DNA from: Nitrospirota bacterium
GTDB taxonomy: Bacteria > Nitrospirota > Thermodesulfovibrionia > Thermodesulfovibrionales > UBA1546
Assembly (NCBI GenBank): GCA_016212165.1
Contig: JACRGY010000104.1
Location: 1 to 64,000, forward strand
Direction: 5' to 3'
Length of the DNA: 64,000 nucleotides
The notes under the pieces are model-generated. The model had not been told where the DNA came from. It ran no database searches and was given only the letters and a program-made list of their open reading frames with translations. How positions within the stretch are numbered: the stretch's first letter is position 1; every line of letters begins with the position of its first letter. Below, piece by piece: positions 46,197 through 55,243 of this stretch. Position numbers and translations under genes: made by a program.

Positions 46197-46814
46197 TTAT
46201 TGCTTCCCGTAAAGTATTTTCAGGAAACCGGAAATGTTATCAGAAATATTACCCATCAGTATTGCCGAGGCAACCGCAACAGCATCAGCGCCTGAATCAA
46301 GAACAGACTGGAGATTTTCAGAAGTTATACCGCCGATGGCAATAACAGGGATATTTACATGTCTCTTTACTTCTTTTAGCATTTGGATGCCTTTGGGTTT
46401 GCCTGCATCTTTTGTCTTTGTATGAAATACCGGGCCAAAGCCTACATAGTCAGCCCCTCCTGCTTCAGCTTCTATTGCCTGCTCAATGCTGTGTGTGGAT
46501 ATGCCTATTATTTTTGTTTTCCCGAGAATCTTCCTTGCTTCTTTCAAAGGGAGGTCTTCCTGCCCAAGATGGACTCCCTCTGCATTTACTGCAAGGGCTA
46601 TGTCGGCATGGTCGTTTACTATAAAGGAAGCCTTGAATTCTGCTGTCAGTTTCCTTAACAGCGCTGCTTCATTGTAAATATCCCTGCGGGGTTTGTTTTT
46701 CTCCCTGTATTGAATCCATTTAATGCCTGCCCTGAGAACTAAGGAAGACATTTCCTTAGATGTGAGGCCGCATATATTTCTGTCAGTAATAAAACAAAGA
46801 CCGTCGAGATACAT
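46197..46814 (-). CDS. thiE: Thiamine-phosphate synthase
   Basis: 205 aa. Active-site motifs are IKWIQYREKNKPRRDIYNEA, FIVNDHADIALAVNAEGVHLGQEDLP and the pyrophosphate-binding IPVIAIGGITSEN. It joins the pyrimidine and thiazole halves of thiamine. The gene sits inside a minus-strand operon 5 nt after the GGDEF gene, and I see no TPP riboswitch upstream. No other thi gene is in the window. Confidence 0.95.
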   Translation of the reverse strand: MYLDGLCFITDRNICGLTSKEMSSLVLRAGIKWIQYREKNKPRRDIYNEAALLRKLTAEFKASFIVNDHADIALAVNAEGVHLGQEDLPLKEARKILGKTKIIGISTHSIEQAIEAEAGGADYVGFGPVFHTKTKDAGKPKGIQMLKEVKRHVNIPVIAIGGITSENLQSVLDSGADAVAVASAILMGNISDNISGFLKILYGKQ

Positions 46815-46819
46815 ATGTG

Positions 46820-47749
46820 TCAGCCAAGTTCTGCCCTGTTGCGGCCATTCTTTTTTGCCTCATATAAGGCCATATCAGATGCATGGATAAGTTTTTCTTC
46901 GGTATCTATGGAAGGGTCAGGCACGCTGGCAATCCCGATGCTTATGGTAATCTGTTCGTTAGATATTTCTGGAAACTTATGCTCCGAAACTTTCTTTATA
47001 ATCCTTACCGCAGACCGCAAGGCATCCTCTTTTTTTGTCTGGGGGAATAAGGCAATGAATTCCTCCCCTCCCCATCTTGCCACAGTATCTATCTCTCTGG
47101 CACACTCTGTTATTATTTGGGCCGTTTCTTTAATGACCATGTCTCCTGTATGGTGACTGAATTTGTCATTAATCCTTTTAAAATGGTCTATATCTATCAT
47201 TAGGCAGGTAAGCGGACTTTTGTATCTCACGGTTCTTCTGAATTCTTTTTCAAGAATAGTTATAAGACGTCTTCTGTTATAAATCCCTGTGAGCTGATCT
47301 GTAATTGCCATAATCTCAACCTGCTTTAAGAGGTTTTCCAACTGGCGGTTTTTTTGTCTTAATTCATCCTGCAAGGCCTTTGTCCTTAAAGATGCGTATA
47401 TCCTTGCATTAAGTTCAATCTCATTATAGGGTTTGGGAAGGTAATCATCAGCGCCAGCCTCTAATCCGGCTACCTTGTCAGTTATGGCGTCCTTTGCCGT
47501 GAGCATTATTATAGGGATTCCCCTGGTATTTTCATTGAGTTTCAGCCAGCGGCATACTTCATTACCGCTTATATCCGGCAGCATGAGGTCCAGGAGTATG
47601 ATGTCTACACTCATGGTCTTGGCTGTTTTGATTGCAGATTTGCCGTTTTCGGCCCAGATTACTTCATATCCGATTTTTTCGAGGAAATCCCTTACGAGTC
47701 CTGCCTGGGCTTTACTGTCTTCAACAAGGAGAATCTTTGCCTTTGCCAT
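46820..47749 (-). CDS. Response regulator-diguanylate cyclase (REC-GGDEF)
   Basis: 309 aa from ATG 47749 (AKAKILLVEDSKAQAG); the TTG at 47791 is less likely. The REC domain holds phospho-acceptor Asp in VDIILLDLMLPDISG and Lys in LPKPYNEIELNAR. The GGDEF domain has DIDHFKRINDKFSHHTGD and active site RWGGEEF. The inhibitory I-site RXXD is present (REID, five residues before GGEEF). It should make cyclic di-GMP on phosphorylation with product feedback, and could control the polysaccharide locus. The partner kinase is not nearby. Confidence 0.93.
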   Translation of the reverse strand: MAKAKILLVEDSKAQAGLVRDFLEKIGYEVIWAENGKSAIKTAKTMSVDIILLDLMLPDISGNEVCRWLKLNENTRGIPIIMLTAKDAITDKVAGLEAGADDYLPKPYNEIELNARIYASLRTKALQDELRQKNRQLENLLKQVEIMAITDQLTGIYNRRRLITILEKEFRRTVRYKSPLTCLMIDIDHFKRINDKFSHHTGDMVIKETAQIITECAREIDTVARWGGEEFIALFPQTKKEDALRSAVRIIKKVSEHKFPEISNEQITISIGIASVPDPSIDTEEKLIHASDMALYEAKKNGRNRAELG

Positions 47750-47812
47750 AACCTCTATGGTAACATTTTTCCCCTGCAAATTTGGCTTCAATTTTTAATT
47801 ATCTGACGGGGT

Positions 47813-48613
47813 TTACTTGAAGCTCTGTTCTTCTGAAGGGAATGTGCCTTTTTCAACATCATCCTTGTAAGACTTTATTGCCTTTAATGCCTCGGCCTTT
47901 AAATTTGCATATCTTTTTACGAATTTTGGCGCGAATCTTTCGAAAAGGCCGAGTACATCATGCAGCACAAGTATCTGCCCGTCACAGAACGGGCCTGCGC
48001 CGATTCCCATTGTCGGGATGGAGAGTTCTTCTGTAATTTTTTTTGCAAGCTCCATTGGTATTGCCTCAAGCAGCAGTGAAAATGCGCCTGCGTCTTCTGC
48101 AATATGGGCTTCTTCGATTAATCTTTTTTGAGCCTCTTCTGTCTTCCCCTGGACCTTATATCCGCCCATCCTGTGGATTGACTGTGGCGTAAGGCCGATA
48201 TGTGCCATAACAGGGATGTCCGACCTTGTCATTGCCTTTATATGTTCTGCGACCTCTGCGCCGCCTTCAAGTTTTATGGCTGAGGCGCCTGCCTCTTTGA
48301 TAAACCTGCCTGCATTCCTCACAGCGTCTTCTATGCTTGCCTGATAGGACATGAAAGGCATGTCACCAATAACCATTGCATTTTTTACTGCCCTTGATAC
48401 CATCTTTGTGTGGTAAATCATCTCATCCATTGTGACAGGCAGGGTATTTTCAAGCCCCTGCACAACCATCCCAAGCGAGTCGCCGACAAGTATTCCGTCA
48501 AGCCCTGCCTCATCTACTATCTGCGCGAACGGGTAGTCATATGCAGTGAGCATTGTGATTTTGTTTTTCTCTGTTTTTTTCTTTAAAAAATCCTGAATGG
48601 TTATTTTTGGCAT
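47813..48613 (-). CDS. panB: 3-methyl-2-oxobutanoate hydroxymethyltransferase
   Basis: 266 aa, usual length. [67 protein letters not shown] (read in parts) and [17 protein letters not shown] are the PanB signature regions. It makes ketopantoate, the first step of pantothenate and CoA synthesis, using methylene-tetrahydrofolate. GGAGAAGCAA is a plausible ribosome-binding site. A MITE-like element lies just upstream. Confidence 0.97.
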   Translation of the reverse strand: MPKITIQDFLKKKTEKNKITMLTAYDYPFAQIVDEAGLDGILVGDSLGMVVQGLENTLPVTMDEMIYHTKMVSRAVKNAMVIGDMPFMSYQASIEDAVRNAGRFIKEAGASAIKLEGGAEVAEHIKAMTRSDIPVMAHIGLTPQSIHRMGGYKVQGKTEEAQKRLIEEAHIAEDAGAFSLLLEAIPMELAKKITEELSIPTMGIGAGPFCDGQILVLHDVLGLFERFAPKFVKRYANLKAEALKAIKSYKDDVEKGTFPSEEQSFK

Positions 48614-48659
48614 ATATTGCTTCTCCTTGGATGCTTCGTATTATCTATTAATATATTAT

Positions 48660-48760
48660 ATGCAAGGCATAATATTTTCGCTTTCGCCTTGGCGAATCCG
48701 CTGGGGCGGACATTCTCTGACTATCGTCAAAATAAACCGCTCAAATACAATGCCTTGCAT
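48660..48760. repeat. MITE-like palindromic element, short copy (101 bp)
   Basis: Perfect 11-bp terminal inverted repeats ATGCAAGGCAT / ATGCCTTGCAT, extended by TATTT after two mismatches. The core twin hairpin is at 48683-48710 (TTCGCC/GGCGAA, TCCGCT/GGCGGA). The complement of its right half, GAGCGGTTTATTTTGACGA, matches the left half of the 33076 element. It has no coding capacity and lies between panB and an FN3 lipoprotein gene. Confidence 0.78.
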
Positions 48761-48789
48761 GTTGGTCTATAGTTTGTATTTGTATAAAA

Positions 48790-49794
48790 TTAAAAATCAA
48801 CTGCAACTTCCCTTGAAAATTCGCTTTCTTTTGACGGCCCGACGGCAGTTATTTTATAGACATGCTTTGTGCCTGTTTTTTCTCTGTCGGTGAATGCAGG
48901 GGTTACGGGTTCTCCGGCAAGTTTGAACCCTTCTTCTTCATTTGTCTTGCGGTAAACCCTGTATTTTTTTACCCATGCCTCCGGATTTTCCTTCCATGAT
49001 ATAACGGCCTTATCACCCGCAAAGATTGCCTGAAGCCCCTCCGGCCTTGAGGGTATAAAGTCTACAGGGTTAACTCCTATTTCATCTGATGCAGGGCCTT
49101 CATTCCGGTATTCATTATTAAGCGCACCCCTGACCGTGTAATAGACAGTCTTGTCCATATCAAAATTATCAGAGTATGATGTTGTTTTTGTTGGCTCAGC
49201 GTTTACAGGATTAATGCCGTATTTCCCTTTCTCATCGGTTCTGTAAATATTGTAAAGCACATTTTCGCCCGTGCTATCCCATGAAACGTTCAGGGCATCA
49301 TTGCCAACCTTGAATGATATATTCTTCGGGGCAGGGGGGACGACTTCAGGCTTTATTATGATTATATTAGAATCATCGCTGAGGACTTTTTTCAGGCTTC
49401 CGGCAACGACTTTGTATTTGTAAAAAGCGCCTGTCTTAAAGTTAACGTCTGTGTAGGAACTTTCCTCCCTGGTTACAGACGCTATTTTCTGAAAACTGCT
49501 GTCTTCTGCCCTGAGAATATAAAATTCTTTAAGATTTTCTTTTTTGTTATATGCCCAGGACAGGATAATATTGCTTTCTCTGTGGATTGCCTTAAGGCCC
49601 GACGGAGCATCGGGTTTTTCATAGGCCTTAAGCGTCGGAGGTTCTTTTTTGCCGCAGGCAACCGAAAGAACACAGAATACGCAAATAATAAAGAATAGAC
49701 GAATGGGTGAATAGGTGAATGGGCGAATAGGTGAATCGGATGACGGCTGATAGTCGTTGCGACTCAAAACCGAGCTGATAGCCGATAACCTCAT
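48790..49794 (-). CDS. Lipoprotein with fibronectin type III repeats
   Basis: 334 aa. The start overlaps the argH stop (ATGA), which fixes it despite an unusually long n-region of about 33 residues. The hydrophobic core [17 protein letters not shown] ends in a lipobox. Three FN3-like units follow ([60 protein letters not shown]), each with YKV, YRV or YNIYR-type strands. It is probably an outer-membrane or periplasmic anchored binding protein. The n-region is encoded by six 8-bp tandem repeats, so copy-number change would shift the frame. Confidence 0.82.
   Translation of the reverse strand: MRLSAISSVLSRNDYQPSSDSPIRPFTYSPIRLFFIICVFCVLSVACGKKEPPTLKAYEKPDAPSGLKAIHRESNIILSWAYNKKENLKEFYILRAEDSSFQKIASVTREESSYTDVNFKTGAFYKYKVVAGSLKKVLSDDSNIIIIKPEVVPPAPKNISFKVGNDALNVSWDSTGENVLYNIYRTDEKGKYGINPVNAEPTKTTSYSDNFDMDKTVYYTVRGALNNEYRNEGPASDEIGVNPVDFIPSRPEGLQAIFAGDKAVISWKENPEAWVKKYRVYRKTNEEEGFKLAGEPVTPAFTDREKTGTKHVYKITAVGPSKESEFSREVAVDF
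49693..49740. repeat. 8-bp tandem repeat in the lipoprotein signal region
   Basis: Six units on the + strand: GAATAGAC, GAATGGGT, GAATAGGT, GAATGGGC, GAATAGGT, GAATCGGA. They lie inside the open frame between the start codon and the lipobox of the minus-strand gene. The unit length is not a multiple of three. Confidence 0.85.
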
Positions 49795-51164
49795 TTTATT
49801 ACTTGCTTCAGTCTCTTTATTTGCTTTTTTACTTCTGAAGGGGCTGTGCCGCCTCTCGATGTCTTTGCCTTTATGGAATCCCCGGCCCTGATGCGGGAGT
49901 AAATATCTTTATCAATAGCTGAAGAGAATTTTTTAAACTCATCGATGGAAAGCCCTTTAAGCTCTTTTTTATTTTTGATACAGTAAAGAACTATCTTCCC
50001 TGTTACCTCATGCGCCTCTCTGAAAGGGATTCTTTTCTTTGCCAGGTATTCAGCTATATCTGTTGCCGTGGAATATGCCTTTTCCGCAGCCCCATGCATC
50101 TTTTCCTTGTTAAATTTTATCTCAGGAAGCATCTGCGCGAGAACAGTGAGGCATGCCTTAACCGTATCTGTTGTATCGAAGACAGGCACCTTGTCCTCCT
50201 GCATATCCCTGTTATATGACAGAGGCAGGCCTTTCATTATTGTCAGTAGAGATAACAGGTTCCCGTAAACCCTTCCGGTTTTTCCTCTTATAAGTTCTGC
50301 AACGTCAGGATTCTTTTTCTGCGGCATTATGCTCGATCCTGTTGTAAATGCGTCAGGCAGTTCAATAAAAGAGAACTCTTCTGTTGACCATAGTATGAGT
50401 TCCTCTGCCAGTCGTGACAGGTGCATTATGAGTATGGCCGCATCTGCTAAAAATTCTATTGCAAAGTCTCTGTCAGATACTGCATCCATGCTGTTTTCAG
50501 AGATGCCTTCAAACCCGAGCAGTTTAGCGGTATAAGCCCTGTCAATCGGAAGCGTTGTCCCGCTCAGGGCACACGAGCCGAGTGGAAGAATATTAATTCT
50601 TTTTAATGCATCTTCAAAGCGGTTTCTGTCTCTCTGAAGCATCTCGATGTATGCAAGGAGGTAATGTGACAAGAGCACCGGCTGAGCCCTCTGCAGATGT
50701 GTATATCCCGGCATGATAACACTGCTGTGTTTTTCTGCCATGCTGAGAATGGTCTTCTGAAGATTTTTAATAAGGGATATTATCCCTTTGGTTTCATCTC
50801 TCAGATAAAGTCTCAGGTCAAGCGCAACCTGGTCATTCCTTGAACGGGCTGTATGAAGTTTCTTGCCCGCAGCCCCTGTTTTTTTTACGAGGGCCGCCTC
50901 TATGTTCATGTGAATATCCTCAAGTTCTTCGCTGAATTTAAATTTCCCTGCCTCTATCCCTTTTGCTATGGATTTAAGCCCGGTGATTATCTTTGCGGAA
51001 TCCTTATGCGGGATGATGCCCTGCCTGCCGAGCATCATTGCATGCGCAATGCTTCCTTCGATGTCATATCTCCAGAGCCTTTTGTCAAAGGAAATAGATT
51101 CTGTGAAAGCCTCTGCTATCTTTGATGTTTTCCCGGCAAATCTTCCTGCCCATGGTTTTTTCAT
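49791..51164 (-). CDS. argH: Argininosuccinate lyase
   Basis: 457 aa. [22 protein letters not shown] opens the protein, [21 protein letters not shown] lies near 105, and the fumarase/lyase signature [17 protein letters not shown] near 277 holds the catalytic serine loop. It releases arginine and fumarate in the last step of arginine synthesis. It is translationally coupled to the FN3 lipoprotein. No other arg gene is present in the window. Confidence 0.97.
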   Translation of the reverse strand: MKKPWAGRFAGKTSKIAEAFTESISFDKRLWRYDIEGSIAHAMMLGRQGIIPHKDSAKIITGLKSIAKGIEAGKFKFSEELEDIHMNIEAALVKKTGAAGKKLHTARSRNDQVALDLRLYLRDETKGIISLIKNLQKTILSMAEKHSSVIMPGYTHLQRAQPVLLSHYLLAYIEMLQRDRNRFEDALKRINILPLGSCALSGTTLPIDRAYTAKLLGFEGISENSMDAVSDRDFAIEFLADAAILIMHLSRLAEELILWSTEEFSFIELPDAFTTGSSIMPQKKNPDVAELIRGKTGRVYGNLLSLLTIMKGLPLSYNRDMQEDKVPVFDTTDTVKACLTVLAQMLPEIKFNKEKMHGAAEKAYSTATDIAEYLAKKRIPFREAHEVTGKIVLYCIKNKKELKGLSIDEFKKFSSAIDKDIYSRIRAGDSIKAKTSRGGTAPSEVKKQIKRLKQVIK

Positions 51165-51347
51165 GATGATGTAAGAATAAAATTTTAATCATGAAGTGTC
51201 AAGGGTTTTTATAAATCTCCTGCTCCGATAAAAAGGAATTATAGAGTAAAACAGCGAAACGCGGAAGTTTCTGCGGGGTTTACAGAATCAGAGACAGTAT
51301 GTTATCCTTATTAACTATAAAACAAAGTATAGGAAGGTGGTGATTCA

Positions 51348-51617
51348 ATGCCTCTCAGCAAGGAAAAGAAAGGTACAATTATAAGCGGCTTTAAGGTTCA
51401 CGAAAAAGATACCGGCTCTCCAGAGGTGCAGCTGGCTATTTTAAGTGAGAGGATAAATTATCTTACAGAGCATTTTAGAGCCCATAGCGGTGACCACCAT
51501 TCACGCCGCGGACTGCTGAAACTTGTTGGACAGAGAAGGAAATTGCTTGACTATCTCAAGGCCTCGAGCAAAGAACGCTATGCAAAGGTGATTGAGCGGT
51601 TAGGACTTAGAAAATAG
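51348..51617 (+). CDS. rpsO: 30S ribosomal protein S15
   Basis: 89 aa, the universal length. [33 protein letters not shown] and [21 protein letters not shown] (read in parts) are invariant S15 features. It binds 16S rRNA in platform assembly. AGGAAGGTGGTGATTCA precedes the ATG. It is followed 13 nt later by pnp, the classical rpsO-pnp order. GCGGGGTTTACA at 51273-51284 upstream also occurs before the tRNA-Ser at 61249 and may be a -35 context. Confidence 0.98.
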   Translation: MPLSKEKKGTIISGFKVHEKDTGSPEVQLAILSERINYLTEHFRAHSGDHHSRRGLLKLVGQRRKLLDYLKASSKERYAKVIERLGLRK

Positions 51618-51630
51618 AGAGAGAGGATTA

Positions 51631-53721
51631 ATGACTACAGTAGAAGTTGAGATTAAAGGCAAGAGGCTGATTATTGAGACAGGCGAGATGGCTAAACAAT
51701 CAGATGGATCAGTTGTTTTAAGGTATGGAGACACAGTTGTACTGGCTACGGCAGTTGCAGCAAAGAAACCCAGAGAAGGGCTTGATTTTTTCCCGCTGAC
51801 AGTTGATTACCAGGAGAAGACCTATTCTGCCGGCAAGATCCCCGGCGGATTCTTTAAGAGGGAAGGCAGGCCGACTGAAAAAGAAGTCCTGACATCCCGC
51901 CTGATAGACCGCCCGATTCGTCCGCTTTTCCCGAAAGGATTTTATTGTGAAACACAGGGTATAGTACAGGTTCTTTCATACGGCGACGAGAATGTATCCG
52001 ACATCCTTGGAATAATCGGCATATCTGCTGCGCTGATGATTTCCGATATCCCGTTTAAGGGGCCGATTGCAGCTGTTAAGGTGGGAAGGGTTAACGGAGA
52101 GTTTATTGTTAATCCGGACCTGTCTGAAGCAGGAAGTGTTGATATAAACCTTGTTGTTGCCGGGACAGAAAGTTCTGTTCTTATGGTGGAAGGCGAGGCG
52201 ATGGAAGTTCAGGAGGAGGCGCTCCTTAAGGCTATAGATTATGCACATGCAGAGATAAAGCGTATTATTGCAGTGCAGAAAGACCTGAGGGAAAAGGTCG
52301 GCAGGGCAAAACGTACGTTAACCCCGCCTGTATTTGATGAGGAACTCAGAAAGAATGTAGAGGCGCATGTCCTTGGAAAAATGAAAGACGCGGTCAAGAT
52401 CCCCGGCAAACAGAGGAGACAGGAGGTGCTTGATATTATGCTGGCTGAAACAATCAAGCATTTTAATACACCTGAGAAGGATATGACCAAGGAAATAGCT
52501 GATGCATTTTTTGAACTTGAAAAGAACCTTGTTAGAAGGATGATTATAGAGGAAGGAATCAGGGCTGACGGCAGAAGGCCTGATGAGATAAGACATATAA
52601 CCTCAAGGGTAGGAATACTGCCGAGGACTCATGGCTCAGCGCTTTTCGTAAGGGGCGAGACACAGGCGCTTGCCGTAGCAACCCTCGGCACTGCGGATGA
52701 TGAACAGAGAATAGACTCGCTCGATGGAGAAAGCCATAAGTCATTTATGCTTCATTATAATTTCCCGCCGTTCAGCGTTGGAGAGGTCAAACCTTTGCGC
52801 TCTCCGGGCAGGCGCGAGATTGGGCATGGAGCGCTTGCTGAAAGGGCCTTAAGGGCTGTAATTCCGCCTAAAGAGGCATTCCCTTACACTATCAGGATTG
52901 TTTCGGACATACTTGAATCCAATGGCTCGTCTTCGATGGCAACCGTATGCGGCGGAACACTGGCGCTTATGGATGCAGGTGTTCCAATAAAGGCGCCTGT
53001 GGCAGGTATTGCGATGGGATTGATACAGGAAGGCGACAAGAATATTGTTCTTACAGATATACTTGGATTGGAAGACCATCTTGGCGACATGGATTTTAAG
53101 GTTACAGGAACAGAGAAGGGTGTGACAGCATTCCAGCTTGATGTAAAGACAGGCGGTATAAACGCTGATATTATGGAGAAGGCGCTTGAACAGGCAAGAC
53201 AGGGAAGGCTTTTCATCCTTAATAAGATAAAAGAGGTGATTACATCACCGAGGGAAAAGTTGTCTCCGTACGCACCGCGGATATATACAATGCAGATTAA
53301 ACAGGAAAAGATAAGGGATGTCATAGGAACAGGCGGCAAGGTTATAAGGGGAATAATAGAGAAGACAGGGGTTAAGATAAACATTGATGATGCAGGCGTG
53401 ATAAACATTGCATCTATTGATGAAACATCAGCCCAGAAGGCAATAGATATAATAAACGGAATCATTGAAGAGGCGGAAGTCGGGAGGATATATCTCGGGA
53501 CGGTGAAGCGTATTGTCGATTTTGGAGCATTTGTAGAGATAATACCAGGCACCGAAGGCCTTCTTCATATATCCCAGATAGATGAGAAGAGGATAGCAAA
53601 GGTAACTGATGTGCTCCACGAAGGAGAGGAAGTCCTTGTCAAAGTAATTGAGATGGACAGGACCGGCAAGATACGTTTAAGCAGAAAAGATGCACTGAGA
53701 GAAAAGGCAGCAAAAGAATAG
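51631..53721 (+). CDS. pnp: Polyribonucleotide nucleotidyltransferase (PNPase)
   Basis: 696 aa. Two RNase PH domains (KQSDGSVVLRYGDTVVLATAV; PRTHGSALFVRGETQALAVATLG) flank a helical linker. A KH domain (MQIKQEKIRDVIGTGGKVIRGI) and a C-terminal S1 domain (GRIYLGTVKRIVDFGAFVEI) bind RNA. It degrades RNA 3'-5' by phosphorolysis and adds tails. It follows rpsO closely. The 3' spacer holds a long inverted repeat, which may be the transcript's terminal structure. Confidence 0.98.
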   Translation: MTTVEVEIKGKRLIIETGEMAKQSDGSVVLRYGDTVVLATAVAAKKPREGLDFFPLTVDYQEKTYSAGKIPGGFFKREGRPTEKEVLTSRLIDRPIRPLFPKGFYCETQGIVQVLSYGDENVSDILGIIGISAALMISDIPFKGPIAAVKVGRVNGEFIVNPDLSEAGSVDINLVVAGTESSVLMVEGEAMEVQEEALLKAIDYAHAEIKRIIAVQKDLREKVGRAKRTLTPPVFDEELRKNVEAHVLGKMKDAVKIPGKQRRQEVLDIMLAETIKHFNTPEKDMTKEIADAFFELEKNLVRRMIIEEGIRADGRRPDEIRHITSRVGILPRTHGSALFVRGETQALAVATLGTADDEQRIDSLDGESHKSFMLHYNFPPFSVGEVKPLRSPGRREIGHGALAERALRAVIPPKEAFPYTIRIVSDILESNGSSSMATVCGGTLALMDAGVPIKAPVAGIAMGLIQEGDKNIVLTDILGLEDHLGDMDFKVTGTEKGVTAFQLDVKTGGINADIMEKALEQARQGRLFILNKIKEVITSPREKLSPYAPRIYTMQIKQEKIRDVIGTGGKVIRGIIEKTGVKINIDDAGVINIASIDETSAQKAIDIINGIIEEAEVGRIYLGTVKRIVDFGAFVEIIPGTEGLLHISQIDEKRIAKVTDVLHEGEEVLVKVIEMDRTGKIRLSRKDALREKAAKE

Positions 53722-53759
53722 GTTCTAATTTTAGCTGAAGGTTGTCTTGTGCAGTAAAA

Positions 53760-53924
53760 AGTAGTGCTGTCTTTCGCTTTTTGTGATATTTTTCGACAGT
53801 GCTAAGTTCATTCCGCTACATCCTCGCAACTCGCCATTCGGCTCAGACAGTCGAGGCTGTAGCCGCTTCATTTCACTAAGAACTGTTACCGAAAAATATC
53901 AATGTCGCTCTAGCCAACACTACT
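53760..53924. repeat. Long imperfect inverted repeat between pnp and the M16 peptidase
   Basis: Outer arms AGTAGTG (53760-53766) / CACTACT (53918-53924). Inner perfect 12-bp arms TGATATTTTTCG (53784-53795) / CGAAAAATATCA (53890-53901). Further paired blocks continue inward (ACAGT..CTAAGT with ACTAAGAACTGT). The loop region is GC-richer. No ORF is inside and no T-run follows. It could be a MITE-like element or a structured RNA. Confidence 0.7.
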
Positions 53925-53955
53925 TATTGGCGATTTGTGCCTAAGAAAGGACATT

Positions 53956-55203
53956 ATGTTCAAAAAAACATATCTTGAAAACGGCATACCTGTGGTTATG
54001 GAGCAGATTAAGAATGTCCGCTCTGTTGCTTTAGGCATATGGGTCAGGGTCGGTTCGAGAAATGAGCCGGCTGAAAAGAACGGCATATCTCATTTCCTCG
54101 AACATATGTTCTTCAAAGGAACCCAGAAGCGTTCTGCAAAGGATATAGCTATTGACACTGATTCTATCGGCGGAGACCTCAATGCGTTCACATCAAGGGA
54201 GATCACGACATTCTATATTAAGGTGCTGGACGAGTACTTTGAAAAAGGCAATGAGCTTCTGGCCGATATATTCCTGCATTCTGCATTTCCTGAAAACGAC
54301 GTGGAGAAGGAAAAGGGGATAATCAAGGAAGAGATAAAAATGGTCGAGGATACTCCTGACGATTATATCCATGACCTCTTCAACCTCGATATATGGGGTG
54401 ATGAAGGCATAGGCCAGGGTGTTCTCGGGAAAAGGAGTACGATTAAAACATTCAAAAGAGAAGACCTCTTAAGCCATATAAAGAAATATTACGGCACAAA
54501 AGATACGGTAATCGCCTGCGCTGGAAATTTCGAGTTCGATAAGCTTATTGATATGCTGAACCATAGCTTCGGCTCTCTGCGGAGAGGTTCGGAGCCCGAG
54601 AAAGGGAAGTCACCTGTATTTAGCAATAGGGTAACAGTCCACAACAAGGAGCTTTCAGAGGCTCATCTGTGCATCGGGGTAGAGGGATTGCCACAGGCAA
54701 GCGACGAAAGGTATGTGCTTTTTCTCCTTAATACAATCCTGGGCGCCGGCGTAAGCTCAAGGCTCTTTCAGGAGATAAGAGAGAAAAGAGGGCTTGCATA
54801 TTCCATCTATTCATACATATCTGCATATCTCGACACAGGCCTCTGGGCTGTCTATGCAGGCACAGGCAGGAAGAGGGTTGCGCAGGTGATGGAACTCATA
54901 GTCAAGGAGATGAGGGAACTGGCTGATAATGTGACAGAGGCCGAGCTTGAACGGGCCAAGGCACAGCTTAAGGGCAATCTTATCCTCGGCCTTGAATCAA
55001 CGTCCAGCAGGATGCAGAATATAGCAAGGCAGGAAATATACTACGGAAAATATTTTTCGCCTTCTGAGTTAATAAAGGATATCAATGCAGTAGATTTAAA
55101 GCGCGTGAAGGAACTCTCGAAAAGGCTTATGTCCAAAAACGCCTTTGCTGTCACAGTCTTCGGCCCTGTGAACGAGGGGGATATTAAGGGGATAACCGGG
55201 TAG
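53956..55203 (+). CDS. M16-family zinc peptidase (processing-peptidase type)
   Basis: 415 aa from ATG 53956 (AAGGA upstream). The inverted zinc motif is GISHFLEHMFFKGTQKRS (HXXEH near residue 50), with the third ligand in EEIKMVEDTPDDYIHDL about 75 residues later. The C-terminal M16_C domain contains GLAYSIYSYISAYLDTGLWAVY. Homologues beside pnp in Bacillus (YmxG/MlpA) and elsewhere share this order. Its last 17 codons are duplicated at 56601-56658, beyond the next gene. Confidence 0.95.
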   Translation: MFKKTYLENGIPVVMEQIKNVRSVALGIWVRVGSRNEPAEKNGISHFLEHMFFKGTQKRSAKDIAIDTDSIGGDLNAFTSREITTFYIKVLDEYFEKGNELLADIFLHSAFPENDVEKEKGIIKEEIKMVEDTPDDYIHDLFNLDIWGDEGIGQGVLGKRSTIKTFKREDLLSHIKKYYGTKDTVIACAGNFEFDKLIDMLNHSFGSLRRGSEPEKGKSPVFSNRVTVHNKELSEAHLCIGVEGLPQASDERYVLFLLNTILGAGVSSRLFQEIREKRGLAYSIYSYISAYLDTGLWAVYAGTGRKRVAQVMELIVKEMRELADNVTEAELERAKAQLKGNLILGLESTSSRMQNIARQEIYYGKYFSPSELIKDINAVDLKRVKELSKRLMSKNAFAVTVFGPVNEGDIKGITG

Positions 55204-55243
55204 ACCCAATATTTTAAATAAGCAGGATCGTTGAACACTTTCC

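Noticed and set aside
46815-47000. TPP riboswitch before thiE
   Set aside because: Only 5 nt separate thiE from the upstream GGDEF gene, and no THI-box-like sequence was recognised there.
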